From the NCBI GenBank assembly GCA_963728145.1, contig CAVSJA010000003.1:62001-126000 (forward strand): a DNA stretch of 64,000 nucleotides, given 5' to 3'. Made by a program: the position numbers and the translations under genes. This stretch comes from CAVSJA01 sp963728145 (GTDB lineage: Bacteria; Bacteroidota; Bacteroidia; Chitinophagales; Chitinophagaceae). The notes below the pieces were generated by a model. That model saw only the letters and a program-made list of their open reading frames with translations, had not been told where the DNA came from and ran no database searches. Shown here piece by piece: positions 17,084 through 26,324 of the stretch (its first letter is position 1; each line of letters begins with the position of its first letter).

Positions 17084-18463
17084 TTGGCATTGATTAAAAG
17101 TATATCTGGGATTCGCGGGACGATTGGCGGGAAGTCTGGAGAAAACCTTACCCCACTTGACATAATAAAATTCACTGCAGCCTATGGCACCTGGCTGCTC
17201 GATCGCAATAATAATCCTAAAGTAGTTATTGGCCGGGATGGACGAATTAGCGGCGAAATGATCCGCCAGCTTGTTGTTCAAACCCTTACTGGACTTGGCA
17301 TTGACGTGATCGATGCGGGATTGTCTACTACTCCCACAGTTGAACTGGCCGTGGTATGGGAAAAAGCAGCTGGGGGTATTATCATTACAGCAAGCCACAA
17401 TCCCAAGGAATGGAATGCCCTGAAATTATTGAATAGGGATGGGGAATTCATTAGCGCCGAAGATGGGGCGCTCATACTTGAAAAAGCCAGCAAGGAAGAT
17501 TTTCGTTTTGCACCGGTTGAAAAACTGGGAAGCTATTCCACAAGGGATAATTATCTGCAGAAACATGTTGATCTCGTTGTAAACTATCCTTTGGTTGACA
17601 TTGAAGCAATCAGCAAGAAAAAGTATAAAGCTGTGGTGGATGTGATCAATTCAACCGGCGCACTTTTCGTTCCACCATTATTGAAGGCAATTGGCGTTGA
17701 AGATGTGACTTTATTGAATGGAGAAGTGAATGGACGCTTTGCACACAATCCTGAACCATTACCTGAACACCTTGCAGAATTGGGAGCCGCTGTTAGAAAA
17801 CACCGCGCAGATTTTGGCATAGCAGTCGATCCTGACGTTGACCGCCTTTGTTTTGTTTGTGAAGATGGAAGCATGTTCGGTGAAGAATATACTCTCGTTG
17901 CGGTAGCCGATTATATTTTAAGTAAGCGGAAAGGGAATACGGTAAGTAATATGAGCAGTACCAAGGCGCTCAAAGAAATAACATTGAAACACGGTGGAGA
18001 ATATTATCCTTCCCCGGTTGGTGAAGTGAATGTCGTAAAGAAGATGAAGGAAGTAAATGCGGTGATCGGAGGCGAGGGCAATGGTGGCATAATCATTCCC
18101 GATCTGCACTACGGAAGAGATGCTCTTATTGGTATCGGACTTTTCCTCAGTGCCCTTTCTCAACATAAGAATGGATTGAAGAGCTACCGCATGAAATACC
18201 CGGAGTATTTTATTTCCAAGAATAAGATTGAATTGGAAAACGGGTTTGATGTAAAAGCCATATTTGAAAAGATCCGCAAGAAATACAAGAACCATCCGGT
18301 TAATACCGAAGATGGTTTAAAAATAGAATTTGATAATGACTGGGTTCATCTCCGCACTTCCAATACCGAACCCATCATCCGCATCTATGCGGAAAGTAAT
18401 TTCGAATCCACTGCAAATAATATCGCATTTAGGTTGATGCAGGATATTAAGGAATTTATGTAA
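17084..18463 (+). CDS. glmM: Phosphoglucosamine mutase (phosphohexomutase family)
   Basis: 459 residues, cytoplasmic. Interconverts glucosamine-6-phosphate and glucosamine-1-phosphate for UDP-GlcNAc synthesis. The four family regions are present: the active-site serine loop TASHNPKEWNALK (about 102-114), the metal loop DPDVDRLCF (about 248-256), the sugar loop GEGNGGII (about 330-337) and the phosphate loop RTSNTEPIIRIYAES (near 425-440). I read the start as TTG (MALIKSISGIRGT), because the conserved N-terminus leaves no ATG. A GAGG lies just upstream. Phosphomannomutase activity cannot be excluded. Confidence 0.9.
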   Translation: MALIKSISGIRGTIGGKSGENLTPLDIIKFTAAYGTWLLDRNNNPKVVIGRDGRISGEMIRQLVVQTLTGLGIDVIDAGLSTTPTVELAVVWEKAAGGIIITASHNPKEWNALKLLNRDGEFISAEDGALILEKASKEDFRFAPVEKLGSYSTRDNYLQKHVDLVVNYPLVDIEAISKKKYKAVVDVINSTGALFVPPLLKAIGVEDVTLLNGEVNGRFAHNPEPLPEHLAELGAAVRKHRADFGIAVDPDVDRLCFVCEDGSMFGEEYTLVAVADYILSKRKGNTVSNMSSTKALKEITLKHGGEYYPSPVGEVNVVKKMKEVNAVIGGEGNGGIIIPDLHYGRDALIGIGLFLSALSQHKNGLKSYRMKYPEYFISKNKIELENGFDVKAIFEKIRKKYKNHPVNTEDGLKIEFDNDWVHLRTSNTEPIIRIYAESNFESTANNIAFRLMQDIKEFM

Positions 18464-18467
18464 AGTC

Positions 18468-18600
18468 CGTTTGGCGTTTGGAGTTTGGAGTTTGGCGTTG
18501 GGGTCGCTGAACAAAAAACAAGCCCATCAGATTGTTAGCAAACTAGTTACGCACTTACGGCAGAAGAACGCCAAACTCCAAACCCCAAACGCCAAACTCC
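18468..18600. repeat. Inverted GTTTGGC heptad element, copy A
   Basis: The left arm is four copies of GTTTGGC/GTTTGGA (18469-18499). The right arm is four to five copies of the complement (18569-18600), around a 65-base spacer. Read on the minus strand, the spacer ends TTCAGCGACCCCAACGCC, nearly identical to the end of copy B (25714), so it is a member in inverse orientation. Confidence 0.88.
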
Positions 18601-18635
18601 TCGTTTTTGGTGATCAACCTTAGCCTCCGAATACC

Positions 18636-18643
18636 TATCTTTG
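18636..18643 (+). promoter_or_regulatory. -7 box (TATCTTTG) for the cysteine desulfurase gene
   Basis: TATCTTTG matches TAnnTTTG and ends 11 bases before the ATG at 18655, so the leader would be only a few bases. It starts 36 bases after the repeat element ends. Confidence 0.5.
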
Positions 18644-18654
18644 CGGCCTCCAAA

Positions 18655-19782
18655 ATGAACCGAATATATTTCGATAACGCCGCTACAACGGCACTGGATC
18701 CCGAAGTGCTGGAAGCAATGATGCCCTATCTCACCGAGAAGTTTGGGAACCCCTCTTCTATCTATTCCTACGGTAGAGAAAGCAAGCTGGCAATTGAAAA
18801 TGCCCGCAAGTCGGTGGCCAGGATACTGAATGCTCACCCTGCTGAAATTTTCTTTACTTCAGGCGGAACTGAGAGTACAAACACAGCAGTCAACGCGTCT
18901 ATTAATGATCTTGGTTGCCGCCATATCATTACTTCACCAATCGAACATCACGCCACATCGCATACAGTTGAACATCTTAGCAACAGGGGAGGAGTGAAAC
19001 TGAGCTTTGTCAAATTGTTGCCGGATGGTCATATTGATCTTGAAGACCTGGAGAATCTTTTGAAAGAAAGTGAAGAGAAATGCCTTGTAACCTTAATGCA
19101 TGCCAACAATGAAATAGGAAATATCCTTGATCTGCATGCAGCAGGTGCGATCTGTAAAAAATTTGGTGCAATTTTTCATTCAGATACGGTCCAGACAGTA
19201 GGACATTTTCCATTAGACCTTCGCAATACTCCGGTTCATTTCATTACTGGTGCGGGACATAAATTTCATGGACCGAAAGGAGTTGGTATACTTTATATCA
19301 ATGAAAATGTAAAGATCAAACCTTATTTACATGGTGGTGCGCAGGAGCGTAACATGCGTGCAGGAACCGAAAACACCTATGGCATTGTCGGTTTTGCTAA
19401 AGCGTTGGAACTTGCTACAGCGAACTATGAAAAGGATAGCGCTTACATAAGAGGGTTGAGGAATTACATGATGGAAGAATTGCCAAAGAAGATCAAGGGC
19501 ATTTCTTTCAATGGAGATCCCAATGGGAAGAGTTTGTACACTGTGTTGAACGTTTCTTTTCCAAAGACTGAGAAATCTGAAATGATCCTCTTCAACCTGG
19601 ATATAAATAATATCTGTGCCAGTGGTGGAAGCGCATGCACAAGCGGTGCAGATCTTGGTTCACATGTAATTCGTGCAGTCAATAATAATCCTAACCAGGT
19701 GGCCGTAAGATTCTCATTCTGCAAGCATAATACGAAAGAAGAGATCGATCTTGTGATCGAGAAACTCACCGAAATGATTTAA
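18655..19782 (+). CDS. Cysteine desulfurase, NifS/IscS-like
   Basis: 375-residue PLP enzyme that moves sulfur from cysteine to an enzyme persulfide for Fe-S or thio-modification. Motifs seen: YFDNAATTALD (4-14), GGTESTN for PLP phosphate, HATSH, the PLP lysine in GAGHKFHGPKG (about 200-210), and the active-site cysteine loop GGSACTSGAD (about 325). I chose the ATG at 18655; a TTG at 18607 adds 16 residues overlapping the promoter region. No IscU or SufU scaffold gene is adjacent, so its partner is elsewhere. Confidence 0.92.
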   Translation: MNRIYFDNAATTALDPEVLEAMMPYLTEKFGNPSSIYSYGRESKLAIENARKSVARILNAHPAEIFFTSGGTESTNTAVNASINDLGCRHIITSPIEHHATSHTVEHLSNRGGVKLSFVKLLPDGHIDLEDLENLLKESEEKCLVTLMHANNEIGNILDLHAAGAICKKFGAIFHSDTVQTVGHFPLDLRNTPVHFITGAGHKFHGPKGVGILYINENVKIKPYLHGGAQERNMRAGTENTYGIVGFAKALELATANYEKDSAYIRGLRNYMMEELPKKIKGISFNGDPNGKSLYTVLNVSFPKTEKSEMILFNLDINNICASGGSACTSGADLGSHVIRAVNNNPNQVAVRFSFCKHNTKEEIDLVIEKLTEMI

Positions 19783-20612
19783 GGATTTGCTTTTCTTTTT
19801 GCAGCATTTCTTTCCTTCGTTTTTGATCGGTATTTGTCCTCGAGGTTGAGTATTTCAACCTTTCTGAATTCAACTGGATGACTTTCACTTTGTAAGGAAA
19901 TATAACCAGTAGATAAAAGTTGTCCGTCTGCTTTCACCATTGGATCAAAATCCAAAACATTTCCTCCACCGATCTGTGGTTTTTCATAAGACAAGATCGT
20001 ATCCTTATTGATGATATGCTTGATGACTGAATCTCCCAACACCATCACTTCAGCCCGAACCCATTGATCACCGCGGTAAGTTTCAGAAGTAGAATTGACG
20101 CAATGAGCCGTAATCAATTTATTATTCATCACGACATTCGTTCCGGGAGTACAAAGATTACATGTTGTTCTTTTGCCTTCTGGCGCACCACCCAGCAACT
20201 GCACTTCAATGGATATCGGGAAATCCTGTTTTAATCCCATGCTTTCGGGTGATTGGCAATGGAGCATTATTCCGCTATTTCGAATTGCCCAGCCCGGACC
20301 TTTTGGTGCCTGTTCTCCTATAAAGCGATATTCAACTGCAATGATATAATAAGAGTAAGGGCTTTTGTAAAACATATGCCCAAAGCGCTCGGCAAAATCA
20401 TCTCCATAACCTTCATAGCCGACCTGGATCTTTCCATCCTTCACTCGAAAGGTATTTCCGAAGTTTTCATTCAAAGGATAACCGCGAATCTTAACTCGCC
20501 AATCTTTAAGGTCTTTACCATTGAAGAGTTGAACCCATTTTTGTTTTTTGCTTTTTTGCGCAGCAAGGCAAGAAGAGAGCAGTATGAATATTGAAAAGAT
20601 TAAGTATTTCAT
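19779..20612 (-). CDS. DUF1080 exported protein (3-keto-disaccharide hydrolase-like)
   Basis: 277 residues, signal peptide about 1-18 (cleaved near LAAQ). A single DUF1080 domain fills the rest: WVQLFNGKDLKDWRVKIRG start, NSGIMLHCQSPE middle and STGYISLQSESHPVEFRKVEI end. The family has a concanavalin-like beta-sandwich; some members hydrolyse 3-keto-glycosides. It overlaps the 3' end of the cysteine desulfurase gene by four bases in convergent orientation. Substrate unknown. Confidence 0.88.
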   Translation of the reverse strand: MKYLIFSIFILLSSCLAAQKSKKQKWVQLFNGKDLKDWRVKIRGYPLNENFGNTFRVKDGKIQVGYEGYGDDFAERFGHMFYKSPYSYYIIAVEYRFIGEQAPKGPGWAIRNSGIMLHCQSPESMGLKQDFPISIEVQLLGGAPEGKRTTCNLCTPGTNVVMNNKLITAHCVNSTSETYRGDQWVRAEVMVLGDSVIKHIINKDTILSYEKPQIGGGNVLDFDPMVKADGQLLSTGYISLQSESHPVEFRKVEILNLEDKYRSKTKERNAAKRKANP

Positions 20613-20632
20613 AATAGGTTTGGTTTTATGTG

Positions 20633-21577
20633 TTAACGATAACCCCGGAGGAAATCCTCAACAGGCATTCGTTTTTTCCCTTCCAGTTGTACATCCATTA
20701 CATGAACATATCCGTCGAGTGCTGCAAATTTCAGATAAGTTTTTTTATCTGTGCTATGGGCCCCAGGAGGAATATTTGGTGTTGAGTTATCTTTTTTTGC
20801 TTTGAAGATTTTCAGTACTCTTCCCTGCAAATAGGTATTAGCACCGGGAACAGGTGATAATCCACGAATAAGATTGTAAACCTGCTCAACCGGTTTTTTC
20901 CAATCTATTTCAGTGTCATTGGAAAAGATCTTTGGCGCATGATGCAAAACAGGATTATTTTCTGGCGATCCTTCGTGATTCATCTGCGGTATTTCAATTA
21001 ATGAACCACTAGCCAACCCATCTACTGTTTTTACCAAAAGTTTCGCGCCGATCTTTTTCATTCGATCATGCAATTCTCCTGCTGTTTCTTCTTCCCCAAT
21101 TGGAATTATTTCGCGGAGAAGAACATCCCCGGTATCGATCTCATGTTTCAATTTGAAGGTAGTAACTCCGGTTTCTTTTTCGCCATTCATAATGGCGTGA
21201 TTAATTGGAGCGGCGCCACGGTACTGTGGTAACAATGATCCATGAAGATTGACCGTTCCCAGGCGTGGCATATTCCAAACTACTTCGGGTAACATTCGGA
21301 ACGCAACTACGATTTGAAGATCGGCATTCAATGATTTGAGTTGATCCAGAAAAGCCGGGTCTTTTAATTTCACAGGTTGAAGAACGGGCAAACTGTGCTG
21401 AACAGCATATTTCTTGACAGCGCTTTCGTTCAATCTCAATCCACGGCCCGAAGGTTTATCTGGTGCAGTAACTACACCTACAATATTTTTACCTGCCTTC
21501 ACCAATGCATCCAGAGATGCAACAGCGAATTCAGGAGTACCCATGAAAACAATTCTTATTTCAGTATCAGACGGCAA
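20633..21577 (-). CDS. fmt: Methionyl-tRNA formyltransferase
   Basis: 314 residues. Formylates Met-tRNAfMet using 10-formyl-THF. Signature parts: RIVFMGTPEFAVASL (8-22), the catalytic-site loop NLHGSLLPQYRGAAPINHAI (about 107-126) with Asn107, His109 and Asp in the KHEIDTGDVL motif (about 145). The C-terminal RNA-binding domain starts near 205. The likely start is TTG at 21577 (MPSDTEIRIVF), since the internal ATG would remove the first beta strand. It lies directly upstream of DUF1080 on the same strand with a 20-base gap. Confidence 0.94.
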   Translation of the reverse strand: MPSDTEIRIVFMGTPEFAVASLDALVKAGKNIVGVVTAPDKPSGRGLRLNESAVKKYAVQHSLPVLQPVKLKDPAFLDQLKSLNADLQIVVAFRMLPEVVWNMPRLGTVNLHGSLLPQYRGAAPINHAIMNGEKETGVTTFKLKHEIDTGDVLLREIIPIGEEETAGELHDRMKKIGAKLLVKTVDGLASGSLIEIPQMNHEGSPENNPVLHHAPKIFSNDTEIDWKKPVEQVYNLIRGLSPVPGANTYLQGRVLKIFKAKKDNSTPNIPPGAHSTDKKTYLKFAALDGYVHVMDVQLEGKKRMPVEDFLRGYR

Positions 21578-21662
21578 ATTTCAAATTCATTTATTGGACT
21601 TATTACTAAACCTAAATATAAAATATGCTCCCGAATCTTCAGGACCAAACTTGAGGATTAAG

Positions 21663-22958
21663 TTAGAAATCTGGGTAAAGCAGGTATTTCTTTCTGATCT
21701 TTTTGAAATTGTTCAGGGCCGGCTCCCAGGATTTGCGGATATCCGTTTCTGTTTTGCCGGCTTTTATCTGCTTCATTAAATCAGCATTGCCCGCAAGTTT
21801 TGCAAAGAAAGATTCTTCAGGTTTACCGGATTTGGGCATAATGAAGAATGAATCCTTATTTGGGAACAACTTATAAGCATTGATCAGATATTTCAACTGG
21901 ATTCGGTTATTTACTTGTTTTAATACTTGATCGGGTCTTCCACTTATATTCCAACCATAGGAGCGTTTATCCTTCAGTTTTGGATTGGTAGCACCCAGTC
22001 TGCTAACGGGTGTAAATGCATATAAATTCTTTGGTAGAGAAGGATGACCGAATATTTGAAATGGTTTTTCTGTTCCTCTTCCTTCACTTAATACGGTGCC
22101 TTCAAAGAAACAGGTTGATGGGTACCAGTAAATAGATTGAATTTCCGGGAGATTGGGTGATGGCTTGACCGGTAGAACATATTTCGTTTTATGTGTATAG
22201 TTATTGCAAGGTATTATCGTCAGGTCTGTGCTAATAGTGCCAGAGGGAGGGAGCTCCTCCGATCCGATATTTCCAGAGTTAATAATCAAACCAACTGAAC
22301 TTGAATTCACCGCTAACCAATTTTCTTTTAGAATCATTTGCGCATACTCACCGATCGTCATCCCATAAACGATTGGTATCGGCTGCATGCCTACAAATGA
22401 CTTGAATTTAGGATCAAGCAAAGGTCCATCAACATAAAATCCATTCGGATTTGGGCGATCCAGAATGATCAGCGATTTCTTGTTCTCAATTGCTGATTCC
22501 ATGTATTCCTGCAATGAAGAAATATACGTGTAGAAGCGAACGCCAACATCCTGGATATCGAATAACATGATGTCGACGTCCTTCAAATCTTCTGCAGAAG
22601 GTTTACGTTTTGATCCATATAAAGAAACAACAGGTATGCCTGTGCCCTCATCGATATAATTCCCAACCTTCTCTCCTGCATCTGCAGTACCGCGAAAACC
22701 ATGTTCAGGTCCGAAGATCACTTTAATGTTTACACCAGATTTCTTTAAAGTATCTACAAGATGAGTGTTACCAACCATTGAAGTTTGATTGGCGAATACA
22801 GCAATATTTTTTCCTTTTAATAACTGAAGATATATGTCGAGTCGTTCAGCTCCAGGTACTACTTCGCCTTTTGTCCCGCCTTTGGCGCGATTCGATTTTT
22901 GTGTATATGCAGTAAACGTTATAAGGGTAACGAATAGGAACCAAATTGTTCTTTTCAT
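21663..22958 (-). CDS. namZ: Exo-beta-N-acetylmuramidase NamZ (DUF1343)
   Basis: 431 residues with a signal peptide (1-19, ending TAYTQ). DUF1343/NamZ removes terminal MurNAc from peptidoglycan fragments for wall recycling. Recognisable blocks are FANQTSMVGNTHLVDTL (about 55-71), FGPEHGFRGTADAGE (near 83-97), DIQDVGVRFYTYISSL (near 133-148), LDRPNPNGFYVDGP (near 166-179) and SEGRGTEKPFQIFG (near 295). Length agrees with the family. No other muropeptide recycling genes (murQ, anmK) flank it here. Confidence 0.9.
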   Translation of the reverse strand: MKRTIWFLFVTLITFTAYTQKSNRAKGGTKGEVVPGAERLDIYLQLLKGKNIAVFANQTSMVGNTHLVDTLKKSGVNIKVIFGPEHGFRGTADAGEKVGNYIDEGTGIPVVSLYGSKRKPSAEDLKDVDIMLFDIQDVGVRFYTYISSLQEYMESAIENKKSLIILDRPNPNGFYVDGPLLDPKFKSFVGMQPIPIVYGMTIGEYAQMILKENWLAVNSSSVGLIINSGNIGSEELPPSGTISTDLTIIPCNNYTHKTKYVLPVKPSPNLPEIQSIYWYPSTCFFEGTVLSEGRGTEKPFQIFGHPSLPKNLYAFTPVSRLGATNPKLKDKRSYGWNISGRPDQVLKQVNNRIQLKYLINAYKLFPNKDSFFIMPKSGKPEESFFAKLAGNADLMKQIKAGKTETDIRKSWEPALNNFKKIRKKYLLYPDF

Positions 22959-23127
22959 CGTTCAAATATCAGGAAATTTTTATACTGGAAATCCTAAATT
23001 CTCTATACCTTTCCAGCCCTTCCTCTTCCCTTTATTCCTGCTGAATTGCAGCAACTATTGTTGATAAGAATAGTGGAAAGTTGGTACGGATGACAGCAGG
23101 CCCAGGCATTCACAAAAAAAACAACTC

Positions 23128-23583
23128 ATGACACAAGCGAAAAACGGTGATACCGTGAAAGTTCACTATCATGGCCGTCTCGTTGATGGAACTACATTCG
23201 ATTCTTCCAATGGACGCGAACCTCTCGAATTTGAAGTGGGTTCAGGAATGGTGATCAAAGGTTTTGATGATGGCGTTCAGGGAATGTCAGTAGGAGATAA
23301 GAAAACTATCCAAATTCCGGTTGATGAAGCATATGGTCCAAAAGATCCCACCATGCTCGTAGAATTTCCCCGTGATCAGTTCCCCGATGAACTGAAACCA
23401 GAAGCCGGTATGCAACTCAATATGTCAAACAGTGCCGGACAAGTGATCCCTGTGATGGTTACCGAAGTAAAAGATGATACCGTAATACTCGATGCAAATC
23501 ATCCACTCGCAGGACAGGAATTGATCTTCGATATCGAGTTGGTCGATATCGCAAAGCCACCGAGCAAAATTATTATGCCGTAG
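23128..23583 (+). CDS. SlyD-type FKBP peptidyl-prolyl isomerase
   Basis: 151 residues, cytoplasmic. FKBP core VKVHYHGRLVDGTTFDSS (8-25) and GMVIKGFDDGVQGMSVGDKKTIQIP (near 43-67) is interrupted by the inserted-in-flap chaperone domain (about 70-125), giving the SlyD architecture. Closing strand QELIFDIELVDI. The histidine-rich metal-binding tail of enteric SlyD is absent; the protein ends in PPSKIIMP. It probably acts as a folding helper. Confidence 0.9.
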   Translation: MTQAKNGDTVKVHYHGRLVDGTTFDSSNGREPLEFEVGSGMVIKGFDDGVQGMSVGDKKTIQIPVDEAYGPKDPTMLVEFPRDQFPDELKPEAGMQLNMSNSAGQVIPVMVTEVKDDTVILDANHPLAGQELIFDIELVDIAKPPSKIIMP

Positions 23584-23584
23584 G

Positions 23585-23739
23585 AGCAATAGGCAATGGA
23601 CAATAGGCAATAGGCAATGGGCAATAGGCAATAAGCAATAGGCAATAAGCAATGGGTAATAGACAACTCAAATTCAATAGGCAATTAGCAACTCAAAAAG
23701 GTTCGCCAATTGCCAATTGCCTATTGCCCATTGCCTATT
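23585..23739. repeat. Inverted GGCAATA heptad element
   Basis: Long left arm of about 13 GGCAATA/AGCAATA units (23585-23655), a mixed centre, then right-arm units TTGCCAA/TTGCCTA/TTGCCCA (23705-23739). It begins two bases after the FKBP stop, and the TAG stop of the converging membrane protein (23735-23737) is formed by the last array unit. Confidence 0.88.
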
Positions 23740-24283
23740 TCTTCCGCGAAAACCACCATCCCAGCCATATGCCGCATAATCCCCAGGCAACAATTGTATC
23801 GATCAGGAATGCAGTGAGGTCATGTAGGGGATACCAAATATGTCCTGTGTATGGCTGATTGATGAATGCAATTATACCAGTGAAAATAGTTGCGGTGAAA
23901 TAGTTTCTGAAACTGGTCGGAATGAATTTTGAAAGGATCCAGCAGAGCAAGAAGACCATAAAAATATTTGCCGTCAACCCGCGTATAATATTTGCGGCCA
24001 TACTGACTTTCCATTCTGGATAATAGGAGATTTTCGCCCAGGGTTTGCCTTCATAGTTTTTCATGAATGCCTCGTGCTGATCCATTGGTGTGCCAGGTGC
24101 AGGCCGCGGAAGCATATAGGAACCCGGAGTAAGGCCTTCGGTGCTCAATGATTTCAATACCTGGTCCTGCTTGTCAGTGTAGGCAAGTCCTTTATCATGC
24201 AACTGTAAAGCCACCCATGAAGCCGTTTGCCACGCGAAGATCAAAATGCCGCCGACGATAGCGCCGATAATGATTTTTTTCAT
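23735..24283 (-). CDS. Uncharacterised membrane protein
   Basis: 182 residues. One N-terminal anchor (about 3-22), a soluble stretch with a PAPGTPMDQHEAFMKNYEGKPW segment (about 60-80), then three helices (about 100-175) and a basic GWWFSRKK end. I start it at the ATG at 24283. The longer frame to 24370 would translate the repeat array into PIAYCLL-type residues. Not recognised; no catalytic motif. It is divergent from pepT across a second array. Confidence 0.6.
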   Translation of the reverse strand: MKKIIIGAIVGGILIFAWQTASWVALQLHDKGLAYTDKQDQVLKSLSTEGLTPGSYMLPRPAPGTPMDQHEAFMKNYEGKPWAKISYYPEWKVSMAANIIRGLTANIFMVFLLCWILSKFIPTSFRNYFTATIFTGIIAFINQPYTGHIWYPLHDLTAFLIDTIVAWGLCGIWLGWWFSRKK

Positions 24284-24324
24284 GATGGTTGAGTTTTGGT
24301 TACAGAAAAGATAGACAATTTTGA

Positions 24325-24433
24325 ATAATAGGCAATAAGCAATAGGCAATAGACAATTGGCAATAGGCAAGTAATCGCCAAAATCGTTTGCCCATTGCCC
24401 ATTGCTTATTGCCCATTGCCAATTGCCAATTGC
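24325..24433. repeat. Inverted GGCAATA heptad element
   Basis: Left arm of six GGCAATA-type units (24328-24370), spacer of about 25 bases (AAGTAATCGCCAAAATCGT), right arm of seven TTGCCCA/TTGCCAA units (24389-24433). It fills the divergent gap between the membrane protein and pepT. Confidence 0.88.
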
Positions 24434-24464
24434 TTTCTAAATTGCTGCACTAAAAATTAAGGCT

Positions 24465-25712
24465 ATGTTCTCTGATTATGCATTTAGTGTCAAAGACAGG
24501 TTGATGCGTTATGTACAGATCGATACTCAAAGCGATCCGAACTCAAAATCAAATCCTTCTTCCGAGAAACAAAAGACGCTTGGAAAAATGCTTGTGCAGG
24601 AATTGAGGCAATTGGGAATTAGTGATGCAGAATTGGATGAATACGGATATGTATATGCGACCATTCCTTCCAATACAGTAAAAGAAGTTCCGGTCATTTG
24701 CTTTTGCGCACATGTTGATACTGCGCCGGATTGTAGTGGCACAGGAGTGAAACCAATACTGCATGAGCGTTATGATGGTTCTGATATTATTTTGCCGGAT
24801 GATCCCACACAGATTATAACTACAGCAGAACATCCTTATTTGAAAGAGAAGATCGGAGAAGATCTTATCACCGCATCGGGAACAACCTTATTGGGCGCCG
24901 ATGATAAGGCCGGCGTGGCGGTAATAATGGATATGGTGAGCTTTTTTGTAAAGCACCAGGAAGTAAAGCATGGAAAAATAAAGATTCTATTTACGCCGGA
25001 TGAAGAGATTGGCAGGGGAGTAGATAGACTCGACCTTAAAAAATTAAATGCGAACTATGCATACACATTAGATGGGGGAGAAAGAGGTTCGCTTGAAGAT
25101 GAAAATTTTTCTGCAGATGGAGCTACTATTATTTTTCATGGTGTCAGTGCTCATCCGGGAGATGCAAAAGATAAAATGATCAATGCGATCAAAATGGCGT
25201 CTTATTTCATTGAATTGCTTCCAAAGGATGAACTTTCTCCCGAAACTACTGACGATCGCTATGGTTTCGTTCATCCGATCCAGGTTGAAGGCATAGCAGA
25301 AAAAGTAAGAATGAAATTCATCCTCAGGGATTTTTTTACGCATAAGGTTGAAGCCTATGGGAATTTTCTTAAAGACCGGTTGGAAGATGTGTTGCGTATG
25401 TTTCCTGGATCAAAAATTGAAATTGATATCCAGGAGCAATACCGCAATATGAAAGAAGTGCTGGATCAACATCCACAGGTAACCGAATATGCGAGAAAGG
25501 CAATTGAAAGAGCAGGAATTCCCGTGAAGACAAAAGGTATTCGTGGCGGAACAGATGGCGCCCGTTTATCTTTCATGGGTCTTCCCTGTCCCAATATCTT
25601 CACCGGCGAAATGGCCCTTCACGGGAAACACGAATATGTTAGCGTGCAGGACATGAAAAAATCAGTTGAAACAATTGTGAATTTGGCAATGATTTGGGAA
25701 GAACAGGCGTGA
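24465..25712 (+). CDS. pepT: Peptidase T (tripeptide aminopeptidase)
   Basis: 415 residues, cytoplasmic M20B zinc peptidase that removes N-terminal residues from tripeptides. Visible: FCAHVDTAPD (about 80-89, first ligand), GADDKAGVAVIMDM (about 143-156, bridging Asp and catalytic region), FTPDEEIGRGVDRLD (near 177-191, catalytic Glu and ligand), LDGGERGSLEDENFSADGA, and GGTDGARLSFMGLPCPNIFTG near 365-385. Length matches E. coli PepT. It stands alone and is flanked on both sides by repeat elements. Confidence 0.95.
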   Translation: MFSDYAFSVKDRLMRYVQIDTQSDPNSKSNPSSEKQKTLGKMLVQELRQLGISDAELDEYGYVYATIPSNTVKEVPVICFCAHVDTAPDCSGTGVKPILHERYDGSDIILPDDPTQIITTAEHPYLKEKIGEDLITASGTTLLGADDKAGVAVIMDMVSFFVKHQEVKHGKIKILFTPDEEIGRGVDRLDLKKLNANYAYTLDGGERGSLEDENFSADGATIIFHGVSAHPGDAKDKMINAIKMASYFIELLPKDELSPETTDDRYGFVHPIQVEGIAEKVRMKFILRDFFTHKVEAYGNFLKDRLEDVLRMFPGSKIEIDIQEQYRNMKEVLDQHPQVTEYARKAIERAGIPVKTKGIRGGTDGARLSFMGLPCPNIFTGEMALHGKHEYVSVQDMKKSVETIVNLAMIWEEQA

Positions 25713-25713
25713 A

Positions 25714-25856
25714 CGTTTGGCGTTTGGAGTTTGGCGTTTGGCGTTATTGAAGTGTAGCATCATCAAAAAGCATTTGGATATTAAACGGCAAAACCGCGAT
25801 TCAGCGACCCAACGCCAAACCCCAAACGCCAAACGCCAAACACCAAACGCTAAACG
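25714..25856. repeat. Inverted GTTTGGC heptad element, copy B
   Basis: Left arm GTTTGGC/GTTTGGA x4 (25714-25743). The spacer begins TTGAAGTGTAGC and ends TTCAGCGACCCAACGCC. The right arm is six complement units (25812-25856). Orientation matches copy C at 36679, with which it shares AAGTGTAGC, CGGCAAAA, CGC and GACCCAACGCC. It starts one base after the pepT stop. Confidence 0.9.
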
Positions 25857-26210
25857 TCATAGTGTCTGATTCCGCTGAATTCTCATATACCAATAAATCG
25901 GAAATCCAACCATTCCAGTAAAGATGAATATCAGAATCCAAACCAGTCTTTCTGTACCGTCGATCGTCTTATTATTCACTGTATGAATAATAAAATAGAC
26001 AAGCACTCCGAGAGAAACGATTCCGAGAATGATGGCGAAGATTATCATGTTGAACAGGTAAGGAAAGATGATTTCCTCTTCTGAGGGATTCCTATCCAGT
26101 TCCGGCATCACATTAAAGATAAAGCTGAAAAAGACGATCATATAGGCTATGAAAGCTACTAACGGCAAGAATGATAGGATGCCCGATACTGTTTTGTTCT
26201 CTTGGGACAT
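25857..26210 (-). CDS. Uncharacterised small membrane protein
   Basis: 117 residues, three hydrophobic segments (about 10-33, 48-72, 86-110). The last has the pattern WILIFIFTGMVGFPIYWYMRI, similar to the PLD nuclease N-terminal (PLDc_N) helix pair found in many small membrane proteins. No other domain. Between pepT (convergent) and the prohibitin-like gene (divergent). Function unknown. Confidence 0.6.
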   Translation of the reverse strand: MSQENKTVSGILSFLPLVAFIAYMIVFFSFIFNVMPELDRNPSEEEIIFPYLFNMIIFAIILGIVSLGVLVYFIIHTVNNKTIDGTERLVWILIFIFTGMVGFPIYWYMRIQRNQTL

Positions 26211-26324
26211 GTGTATTTTATTTTAAAATTAATAATTCGAACTTGAAATTCACACTTGCCAACCGATGAAATTGCTCACGCATCATTATCTAGTCAAAAC
26301 AATTACCTTTAAAAAAATTAATTT

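Noticed and set aside
23585..24433. Proteins encoded by arrays (PIAYCLL, SRLLTPDSRL type)
   Set aside because: A 7-base unit read in three frames gives repetitive peptides. They have no start context or conservation and only extend real genes artificially, for example at prmC and the membrane protein at 23735.
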